Shown here: piece by piece, positions 43,678 through 50,796 of the stretch | Numbering within the stretch: position 1 is the stretch's first letter | Layout: each line of letters opens with the position of its first letter | Source: Arthrobacter sp. 9AX | GTDB taxonomy: Bacteria > Actinomycetota > Actinomycetes > Actinomycetales > Micrococcaceae | Assembly: GCF_902506095.1 (NCBI RefSeq) | Contig: NZ_LR733293.1 | Span: 4,011,476-4,075,475 of the forward strand | DNA length: 64,000 nucleotides | Reading direction: 5' to 3' | Position numbers and translations under genes: made by a program | The notes under the pieces: generated by a model | The model's input: only the letters and a program-made list of their open reading frames with translations | Database searches by the model: none | What the model was told of the DNA's origin: nothing

Positions 43678-44862
43678 GTGCCAGAGCCACACCGCAACGT
43701 AGCCAATACCATCATTGCTGTCAGTGCCTCGCTGGATGATGCGGGTATGGGAAACGGCGCGGGCAAAACAGGCGGTGAGTCCTGTGCGGCTGCGCTGTTT
43801 CCCGCCGAACTGCCCGCTCCCGTCCGCCCCTCGGCCGCACCCGCATCCATTCCCGGTCGAATTGTCAGTGCCTCGCTGGATGATGCGGGTATGGGAAACG
43901 GCGCGGGCAAGACAGGCGGTGAGTCCTGTGCGGCTGCGCTGTTTCCCGCCGAACTGCCCGCTCCCGTCCGCCCGTCGGTCGCACCCGCATCCATTCCCGG
44001 TCGAATTGTCGGTGCCTCGCTGGATGATGTGGGTATGGGCAACGGCGCGGGCACGGCAACAGCGATGGAAGGCATCCAGGCCTCCACCGCGCGCCTGAAC
44101 GCGCTGTTCCTCGAAGACGCCGCCCTCGAAAATACCGGCCTCAAAACCGGTGCTAATACCGGTGTTGGTGATGTTGTGGATGTGCTGCAGCGCCGGTACG
44201 AGATCCGCCTGGAACGGATGGCGGTCACCAAGCAGCTGGAAGCCCGGCTGGCAGCGGTCAAGGCCCAGGACGCCGCCGAAGCCATCGACCTCCAACACGC
44301 CATGACCCCACCCGAAGCACCCACCCACGAACGGACCTACGCCGAGATGTCCGCGGTCGAAGAAATCGCCGGCATCCTGACCATCAGCTCCCCCGCCGCC
44401 AACGCACTCATCACCCAGGCCCGGCAGATCTGCTCCCTGCCGCCGGCCCTGGCAGCCCTCACCGCCGGGACCATCACCTGGCAGCACGCCAAAATCCTCG
44501 CCGACGAAACCGACACCCTCGGCCCCGCCGGCGCCACCGCCCTGGTGGCGCACTTCCTCGACCCGGACGCACCCCACCCCGCCCGCGGAGCCGCGCCCGG
44601 TGACCTCGTCCCATCCCGGTTCCGCGCCAAAGTCCGCACCTGGCGCGAACGCCACCACCCCGACACCCTGGAAAAACGCCACATCAAATGCGCCGCCGAC
44701 CGTCGGATGGAATACAGCCCCGACCGCGACGGCATGGCCTGGCTCTCCCTCTACCTCCCCGGAGACACCGCCAACGCCATCTGGAACCGCACCACCGCCC
44801 TCGCCCGCGGCCTCCACTCAACCTGGTTGATGACCTCCTCACAGTCGCCTCAGATGCCCTGA
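43678..44862 (+). pseudogene. DUF222 (13E12-type) protein, truncated before the HNH domain
   Basis: 394 residues. The N-terminus has two 48-residue in-frame repeats (SASLDDAGMGNGAGKTGGES through ASIPGRIV) plus the start of a third. The DUF222 helical domain follows (LQRRYEIRLERMAVTKQLEA, MSAVEEIAGILTIS, AGTITWQHAKILADE, DRRMEYSPDRDGMAWLSLYL). Full-length members continue to a C-terminal HNH nuclease motif; here the frame hits foreign sequence after ARGLHST and stops at 44862. The break near 44820 is where a histidine-kinase fragment begins in another frame. Probably non-functional. Confidence 0.8.
43720..44053 (+). repeat. 144-bp tandem direct repeat inside the DUF222 gene
   Basis: Units start at 43720, 43864 and 44008 (period 144 bp, 48 codons). 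The first two are nearly identical, differing at only a few bases; the third is cut after about 46 bases. The repeat stays in frame, so copy number can change without breaking the gene. Confidence 0.9.
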
Positions 44863-45344
44863 CCATCAATCCCCGGCCAGCAGACTTGGCCGAAGTCCTT
44901 AGCCACAGTGTCGAAGCAGCCCGCCCCCGAGCCAAGGCCGCCGATATCACTTTGGAGTTGGAAACGGGCAGGCCTGTTAGAGGAATATTTGATCCGGACC
45001 GTCTCGGCCAGGCAATCGACAATGTGGTTTCAAATGCCATCAAATACACCCCCGAGGGCGGGACGATCAAAGTTCGGGCTGGGACGAGCGCAGACAGGAT
45101 CAACTGTGAAATCACCGACACCGGGATCGGCATGAGCGAGCAAGAACTCAACCAGGCCTTCACTCGATTCTTTCGTGCCGCCAACGCGCACTCCTCCACC
45201 ATTCCCGGCGCCGGCCTTGGACTGGCAATCACCAAAACCATCATTGAAAACCACAAAGGAACCATCAGCCTCTTCAGCAGCCCGGGAAATGGAACCACCG
45301 TTCAGTTCACACTTCCAAAGGCAGGCACAGATCCAAGCCCCTGA
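44820..45344 (+). pseudogene. C-terminal fragment of a sensor histidine kinase
   Basis: The frame from 44820 reads NLVDDLLTVASDALTIN, the linker after a HisKA box, then a full HATPase_c domain: N box QAIDNVVSNAIKYTPEGG, G1 ITDTGIGMS, F box FTRFFRAANAHSS and G2 GAGLGLAITKTIIENHKG, ending at 45344. The sensor, membrane and HisKA parts are missing; instead the DUF222 gene lies upstream in another frame. No start codon or ribosome site is positioned to express it. It is the 3' remainder after a deletion or recombination. Confidence 0.75.
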
Positions 45345-45559
45345 CACACTGAGGAATCCACAGCTAAGAATTTGCTTCCTGTCGAAGAGAGATTGGGAAC
45401 TCTTGCCCGCACCGTCTCCGCCATCATGTTCCTCACCATGGCAGCCGCCACGAATGTTCCCGGTCCATAGACGAACTGATCCTGGATATCCGGGACCAGG
45501 TAGCAGCCATCCTCCCCGCGTGACCGCCATCACTATCACCTGACTTCAAAGCGGCGGAA

Positions 45560-45668
45560 TCCTCAAGGTCTACGCCACCGCGCGAAACCCCGAACCTGCG
45601 ACGACGGACGCACCGTGCCCCTCGCCCTGGACCTCACCGACCCCGCTTCCATCCGGGCAGCGGTGTGA
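45560..45668 (+). pseudogene. Fragment of a short-chain dehydrogenase gene
   Basis: Two adjoining frames read KVYATARNPEPATT and then GRTVPLALDLTDPASIRAAV followed by a stop. The second part is the typical cofactor-discriminating region of an SDR (VYATARNP ... LDVTDPASV). Only about 35 residues survive, with a frameshift. Confidence 0.5.
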
Positions 45669-45711
45669 CCGGCTGCGGGCGGCGCGCTCCGTGAACAAGT
45701 CGGGATAGCAT

Positions 45712-45798
45712 GACGGCATGCCTGACCGGGACCTTACGGCTGCAGGGGGCGGACAACAGCACAAGTCAAGTCTGCTTGGTCTCAGGCTGCAGCCATAA
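45712..45798 (+). other. Leaderless start with a 26-codon open frame
   Basis: TAGCAT six bases before ATG 45718 resembles other leaderless starts here. The frame reads MPDRDLTAAGGGQQHKSS and stops at TAA 45796-45798. It may be the surviving 5' end of a lost gene. Confidence 0.3.
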
Positions 45799-45988
45799 AA
45801 GAACGTCAGTACTAAGCCCTGGCCCGGCTTACTGCTTCGTCACGCCGGTGGAGGACTGCGCCTACGCCGCCCTCTTGGACCGCTGGACTCCTGAGGCCAA
45901 GTCCATCGACCGGCCTGCCGAAAATGTGGCCGCCTGGCGTTGTTCGGATCCGCATCAGATACAGACCGGACGAGATCTTGCGTCCGTT

Positions 45989-46687
45989 TTACCAAGCTGG
46001 CAGTTCGGGAACCGGGCCCGTGAATTCAAGGTCACCGACGTCGCCGCGTGCCAGCCATGTCAGGAGGCCCTCCCGGTCCGACTCAACCCGCAGGGCACCG
46101 TCACCGATGACCCACTCGTCGCGTTCCTCGGTAACCAGTGTCATCCCAGGCGCCCCCTTGGCACGCATGGCACGCACCACGGCCTCGATGGCATTCAACA
46201 GCGAATCGGGGTCGGCCTCCTCGATGGTCCAGGCGGTTTCCAGGTCGTGGTGGTGCACCACCACCTCGGCAATCCGCAGCGCCACAATGGACGTGGCCGG
46301 CAGCTCCCGGCCACCCACCTTGACTGCCGGCGCCGCAAGTTCCCCGGTCAACCGCTGGGCTTCACCGGCGAAAGCGGCGGCCGAGTCCCGCACTTCAGCC
46401 AGAAGCTCCTCCCGCGGCAGGGCCGTAAGGGCGGCAACAGCCTCCGCGCGCGCTTCAGTGGACGCGTACAGCTGGCGTTCGTCCCCGGAGGTGGCCCAGT
46501 CGATCAGCCCAACCAGGGCACGTCCGCTGGATGCGACGTGCGCGATGACGTGGGTCCGGGTCCACCCTTTACACAGCGAAGGCGCAGCCAACTCTTCATC
46601 GGACAAGGAGGAAAGTGTGGCAAGGAACATGTCCGTCTCCCGGCCCAGGCGGGACAGGTCTGAGTGCAGCCGTGCTGGATTGATCAT
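45989..46687 (-). CDS. Maleylpyruvate isomerase-like, mycothiol-dependent (DinB/MDMPI) protein
   Basis: 232 residues. The MDMPI N-terminal DinB-type bundle shows SLCKGWTRTHVIAHVASSGRALVGLIDWA (first metal His) and IAEVVVHHHDLETAW (the His pair completing the metal site). Such enzymes use mycothiol, for example in maleylpyruvate isomerisation or thiol conjugation. TAGGCT lies six bases before the ATG, so the transcript is probably leaderless. It is near the benzoate genes but on the opposite strand from the permease. Confidence 0.85.
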   Translation of the reverse strand: MINPARLHSDLSRLGRETDMFLATLSSLSDEELAAPSLCKGWTRTHVIAHVASSGRALVGLIDWATSGDERQLYASTEARAEAVAALTALPREELLAEVRDSAAAFAGEAQRLTGELAAPAVKVGGRELPATSIVALRIAEVVVHHHDLETAWTIEEADPDSLLNAIEAVVRAMRAKGAPGMTLVTEERDEWVIGDGALRVESDREGLLTWLARGDVGDLEFTGPVPELPAW

Positions 46688-47016
46688 TCCGCCAGCCTAA
46701 CCGGGGCGTCTTGCCCCCGGCCATGGTTACGGCCGGCCTGGTTAATACCGGCCGCGTATGGACTAAGACTGGTCCTCCCGCCACCGCCAGAAAGCCGCTG
46801 CTGCCGGGCGGATTGGGCCTGTTCCTGCTGGATCCATCGCAAATACAGCCCCTTTGATATGCGGAAACAGCACAATGTACCCCCGGCGGGAAACCGGGTA
46901 TTCCCCTCATATGCCGTGCGTCACATTGGCTGTCAGGCTGGGTTGCCGAGGCCCCGGTGCGGATCCATCCGAATACCGCAACGCCTCCACACCCGCCCCC
47001 TGAAAGGACCTGCGCC
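46688..47016. promoter_or_regulatory. Divergent upstream region of the MDMPI-like gene and aromatic-acid permease
   Basis: 329 bases without a gene. It holds the TAGGCT element for the minus gene (46694-46699) and presumably the permease promoter. A GC-rich inverted pair (CGGCCGG ... CCGGCCG) at about 46730-46755 may be structural. No operator could be assigned. Confidence 0.4.
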
Positions 47017-48390
47017 ATGACGCTGCCGCACCCCCAATCCACAATCTCCGGAAGCCCGGGAAAGGAGACCCGGACAGCCAACTGGGTGGCCTTCGTCATC
47101 TGCGCCGCCCTCATTTTTGATGGGTACGACCTGGTGGTCTACGGCACTGTCCTTCCGGGACTGCTCGCGGACGCGGGCCAAATAGGTCATTTCGATGCGG
47201 CCACCGCCGGGCTCCTGGGGTCCTGGGCCCTTGTTGGCGTGCTGGTGGGGTCGCTGGCCTGCGGTGCCATCGGTGACTTCTTCGGCCGCCGCCGGCTGAT
47301 GCTCGCGGGCATCGCCTGGTTCTCCCTGGGCATGTTCGCCACCGCCCTGGCCACGGACGTCACCGCCTTCGGCGCCCTCCGGTTTACCACCGGGCTGGGC
47401 CTGGGCGTCGTCATCGCCAGCGCCGGCGCCACCATGGCCGAGTTCGCACCCGCGGGACGGCGGCAGTTCTACAACGCGATCGTGTACTCAGGGGTCCCCG
47501 CGGGCGGTGTGCTGGCGTCCGTCCTGGGCATCGCCTTCCTGGACAGCATAGGCTGGCGGGGCCTCTTCATCATTGGATCCCTTCCCCTCCTGATCGTCCT
47601 GCCCATTGCCTGGCGGAAGCTTCCGGAATCGCCGCGGTGGCTGCTGGCGCGGGGCCGGGAAGAGGATGCGCTGGCCGCTGCATGGCGCACCGGAGTGCCG
47701 CTCGCGGAAGAACAGGTGATCCGGGAGACCGGCGCCGCTCCGCGGAAGTCAGGGTTCGCCGCCGTTTTCTCCCGCCAGTTCGCCGTGGCATCCATCCTGC
47801 TGGGCCTGATGTCCTTCTGCGGGCTCCTCCTGACCTACGGGCTCAACACCTGGCTGCCCAAGATCATGGAAGGCTACGGCTACGGCAGGACCTACGCCCT
47901 CTTCTTCCCGCTGGCCCTGAACCTCGGCGCCGTGGTGGGCGGATTGGTGGCCTCCCGAATGGCAGACCGGAACGGACCGCAGCGGGTCATCGCTGCCACG
48001 TTTGCCCTCGCCACCATCTCCTTGGGACTAATGACCTTCAGCTTCCCGCTGCCGCTGCTCTTCACCTTCATCGCCACCGCAGGGGTGGGAACCCTGGGCA
48101 CCCAGGTTCTGGTCTACGGTTTCCAGTCCAACTACTTCACCACCAATGCCCGCGCCGCCGGCGTCGCCTGGTGCGCCAGCGTGGGCCGGCTGGGCGGGGT
48201 CCTGGGGCCGATCATCGGCGGCTGGCTGGCAGCGGCGGGGATCGGCGGGGCAACAGCCTTCTACATCTACGGCGCGGTGGCCCTGCTCGGCGGCGCCGTC
48301 ACCATCCTGGTACCGCCCCAGCAAAGGCTGGAGCAAGCCCTGCCCGTAGTCGAAGAGCCGCAAGATTACGTCGGTAAAGTATCTAAGTAA
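47017..48390 (+). CDS. Aromatic acid:H+ symporter (AAHS-family MFS transporter)
   Basis: 457 residues from ATG 47017 (GAAAGGACCTGCGCC). Twelve membrane segments. AAHS signatures: FDGYDLVVYGTVLPGLL in helix 1 (the DGxD motif needed for benzoate uptake in related BenK/PcaK proteins) and the loop 2-3 motif GDFFGRRRLMLAG. It is first of the plus-strand run leading to LysR, catB and catC, and is the likely benzoate importer. Confidence 0.9.
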   Translation: MTLPHPQSTISGSPGKETRTANWVAFVICAALIFDGYDLVVYGTVLPGLLADAGQIGHFDAATAGLLGSWALVGVLVGSLACGAIGDFFGRRRLMLAGIAWFSLGMFATALATDVTAFGALRFTTGLGLGVVIASAGATMAEFAPAGRRQFYNAIVYSGVPAGGVLASVLGIAFLDSIGWRGLFIIGSLPLLIVLPIAWRKLPESPRWLLARGREEDALAAAWRTGVPLAEEQVIRETGAAPRKSGFAAVFSRQFAVASILLGLMSFCGLLLTYGLNTWLPKIMEGYGYGRTYALFFPLALNLGAVVGGLVASRMADRNGPQRVIAATFALATISLGLMTFSFPLPLLFTFIATAGVGTLGTQVLVYGFQSNYFTTNARAAGVAWCASVGRLGGVLGPIIGGWLAAAGIGGATAFYIYGAVALLGGAVTILVPPQQRLEQALPVVEEPQDYVGKVSK

Positions 48391-48466
48391 GGCTTTTTAT
48401 GGTTACTCTATGAATCAATGGGGGCGGCGCTGCGCCTCCCCCGACCCGCTGGAAAGGTGGCACCGG

Positions 48467-49387
48467 ATGGAAATCCGCCAGCTGAACTACTTCATCGCGG
48501 TCGCGGAGGAGCGGCATTTCGGCAGGGCGGCCAAGCGCCTGCACATGGCCCAGCCGCCCCTGTCCCAGCAGATCCGCCAGCTGGAAGAGCAGCTCGGCGT
48601 CCAACTCCTCAACCGCACCACCCGCCGGGTGGACCTGACGGCGGCGGGCCAGCTCCTGCTGGACCGCGGCCGCCAGATCGTCAACGACGTCGAGACGCTT
48701 CGCGCGGATGTCTACCAGGTGGGCAAGGGCGCCACCGGCGTCCTCCGGGTGGGGTTCTCGGGCTCGGCGACCTACGGCGTCATGCCCCGGATCGCCCGGC
48801 TCACCAAACAGGTCCTTCCCGGCCTGTCTCTGGCGCTGAACGGAGAGATGCTGACGCCGTCCATGGAAGCGGGGCTGCGGAACGGGACCCTGGACGCGGC
48901 ACTGCTGCGTCCCCCCGTCGCCTCCGAGGAAATTGACTACCGCGTGGTCACCCAGGAGCCACTCGTCGTCGCGATCCCTTCCTTCAGTGCCCTGGCGGTG
49001 GACCGGCCCGTCGCCATGCACGAACTGCAGGACCAGGACTTCATCGCCTACGCGCCGGAGTCCGTGTTGAACCGCATCACCTCGGACCTCTGCCGCCGGG
49101 CAGGCTTCCGGCCGCGGATCACGCAAGTGGTTGGTGAGACCTCCACAATGCTGGCGTTCGTGGCCGCGGGCGGCGGCATCGCGGTCATGCCGTCCAGTGT
49201 GCGCGCCTTCCAGCTCGAAGGCGTCGCGTACCGGGAGATCGACAATGTTCCCCCGGTGGAACTCGCCGTCGCCTGGCTGCGCGGCCACCGGTCCGCACTG
49301 CTGCAAAACTTCCTGGACATCGTGGCGACGGCAACCGCTGATGCCGCCACCCCCGCTCCCCCTGATGAAAGGCTCCTCACATCATGA
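48467..49387 (+). CDS. LysR-family regulator of the catechol branch
   Basis: 306 residues from ATG 48467 (GGAAAGGTGGCACCGG). N-terminal helix-turn-helix MEIRQLNYFIAVAEERHFGR AAKRLHMAQPPLSQQIRQLE is of the CatM/BenM type, followed by the substrate-binding domain (LRVGFSGSATYGVMPRIARL, AAGGGIAVMPSSV). CatM/BenM-type regulators respond to cis,cis-muconate. Its stop overlaps the catB start by 4 bases, so regulator and enzyme are co-translated instead of divergent as usual. Confidence 0.92.
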   Translation: MEIRQLNYFIAVAEERHFGRAAKRLHMAQPPLSQQIRQLEEQLGVQLLNRTTRRVDLTAAGQLLLDRGRQIVNDVETLRADVYQVGKGATGVLRVGFSGSATYGVMPRIARLTKQVLPGLSLALNGEMLTPSMEAGLRNGTLDAALLRPPVASEEIDYRVVTQEPLVVAIPSFSALAVDRPVAMHELQDQDFIAYAPESVLNRITSDLCRRAGFRPRITQVVGETSTMLAFVAAGGGIAVMPSSVRAFQLEGVAYREIDNVPPVELAVAWLRGHRSALLQNFLDIVATATADAATPAPPDERLLTS

Positions 49388-50484
49388 AGATCGCAGCCAT
49401 CGAGGCGATCCCCTACTCGATCCCGTACCGCCACCCGCTCCATTTTGCCTCCGGCTCGGTGCACGAGGCCGACCACGTCCTGGTCCGCGTCCACACCGAC
49501 GACGGCGTGGTGGGAACCGCCGACACCCCGCCCCGCCCCTACACCTACGGTGAGACGCAGAAATCCATCGTGGCGGTAGTGCAGGATGTCTTCGCCCCGC
49601 AGCTGGTGGGCATCGACATCTTTGACCGGGAAAAGATCCAGGCCGTGCTGGCCCGGACCATCCACAACCAGACGGCCAAGGGCGCGGTGGACATTGCCGT
49701 GTGGGACGTCATCGGCAAGACCCTGGGGCAGCCCGTAACCAAGCTGCTGGGCGGTTACACGGACTCCCTGCGCGTCTCCCACATGCTCGGCTTCAAACCC
49801 GCCAAGGAACTCCTTGCCCTGGCCCTGGAGTTCCGGGAAACCTACGGCATCAACACCTTCAAGCTGAAGACCGGCCGCCGTCCGCTGAACCTGGACATCG
49901 AGGCCGCCAGGGTGCTTCGGGAAGGCTTGGGCGAGGACGCCGAACTGTATATGGACGCCAACCGCGGCTGGACAGCCAACGAGGCCGCCGAGGTGCTGCG
50001 CCGCACCGCCGACCTCGGCCTGCAGTTCCTTGAGGAGCCGGACGACGCCCGCGAAGTCCTGGGCCGCCGCCGCCTGGTCACGAACTCCCCCATCCCCATC
50101 GCCGCGGACGAATCCGCCGCCAACCTGGGCGAGGCTGCCCGCGAAATCCTCACCGGCGGGGCCAACCTCCTGTCCGTGAAGACCGCCCGGTCCGGCTTCA
50201 CCGAAGCCGCCAAGATCGTTGGCATGGCCGAGGGCATGGGCATCGACATTTACATTGGCAACCAGATCGACACCCAGGTGGGCACCGTGGCCTCCGTGGT
50301 GTTCGGCGCAGCCTTCGCCCACACCGCCAAGCGGGCGGCGGAGCTGTCCAACTACCTCGATATGGCCGATGACCTGCTGGCCCAGCCGCTGGCCATCACG
50401 GACGGCCGGATCCACGTTCCCGAGGGCCCCGGCGCGGGCACCGACGTGGACGACGTCAAGCTCGCCCACTACCGCACCGACTGA
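49384..50484 (+). CDS. catB: Muconate cycloisomerase
   Basis: 366 residues. Enolase-superfamily residues of the MLE subgroup: the Lys-x-Lys in NTFKLKTG (160-162), metal ligands Asp191 (YMDANRGW), Glu in FLEEPDD (217-218) and Asp242 (AADES), and Lys266 in LLSVKTARS. It closes cis,cis-muconate to muconolactone. It is translationally coupled to the LysR gene and followed by catC. Confidence 0.95.
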   Translation: MKIAAIEAIPYSIPYRHPLHFASGSVHEADHVLVRVHTDDGVVGTADTPPRPYTYGETQKSIVAVVQDVFAPQLVGIDIFDREKIQAVLARTIHNQTAKGAVDIAVWDVIGKTLGQPVTKLLGGYTDSLRVSHMLGFKPAKELLALALEFRETYGINTFKLKTGRRPLNLDIEAARVLREGLGEDAELYMDANRGWTANEAAEVLRRTADLGLQFLEEPDDAREVLGRRRLVTNSPIPIAADESAANLGEAAREILTGGANLLSVKTARSGFTEAAKIVGMAEGMGIDIYIGNQIDTQVGTVASVVFGAAFAHTAKRAAELSNYLDMADDLLAQPLAITDGRIHVPEGPGAGTDVDDVKLAHYRTD

Positions 50485-50512
50485 CACCCATCCCTTCCAC
50501 CGAGAGGTCACC

Positions 50513-50791
50513 ATGAAGTACCTGGTCCACATGGACGTCAAACTGCCCGCCGGCATGCCCGCCGAAGAAACCGCCGGAATCAAGGCAAAGGAGAAGGCCT
50601 ACTCCCAGGAACTGCAGCGCTCCGGCAAGTGGCCTGAGATCTGGCGCGTGGTGGGCGAATACGCCAACTACTCCATCTTCGACGTCGAATCGAACGACGA
50701 ACTGCATGGCATCCTGCAGGACCTTCCCCTGTTCCCATACATGGACATCACTGTGATCCCGCTGGCCAAGCACCCCTCGGACGTGAAGTAG
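50513..50791 (+). CDS. catC: Muconolactone delta-isomerase
   Basis: 92 residues from ATG 50513 (CGAGAGGTCACC). Standard CatC length with MKYLVHMDVKLPAGM at the start, EKAYSQELQRSGKWPEIWRV, SNDELHGILQDLPLFPYMDI and a short LAKHPSD end. It isomerises muconolactone to 3-oxoadipate enol-lactone. The next enzyme (enol-lactonase, catD/pcaD) is not in the window. Convergent with the LuxR gene five bases away. Confidence 0.96.
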   Translation: MKYLVHMDVKLPAGMPAEETAGIKAKEKAYSQELQRSGKWPEIWRVVGEYANYSIFDVESNDELHGILQDLPLFPYMDITVIPLAKHPSDVK

Positions 50792-50796
50792 CCGGT

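Larger units (their letters stand above)
45345..45988. other. Intergenic debris without an intact gene
   Basis: About 640 bases with no complete gene. It contains an SDR fragment (45560-45668) and a leaderless start with a 26-codon frame (45718-45798). The part from 45800 to 45988 contains an open stretch (YAALLDRWTPEAKSIDRPAE) that was not recognised. Confidence 0.6.

Noticed and set aside
43720..44053. Possible CRISPR array from repeated sequence
   Set aside because: The repeat is a 144-bp coding tandem duplication without spacers; no short regularly spaced repeats or cas genes occur in the window.
48420..48442. GC hairpin before the LysR start as a terminator
   Set aside because: Imperfect nine-base stem with no T tract and very close to the next start; not convincing as a terminator.
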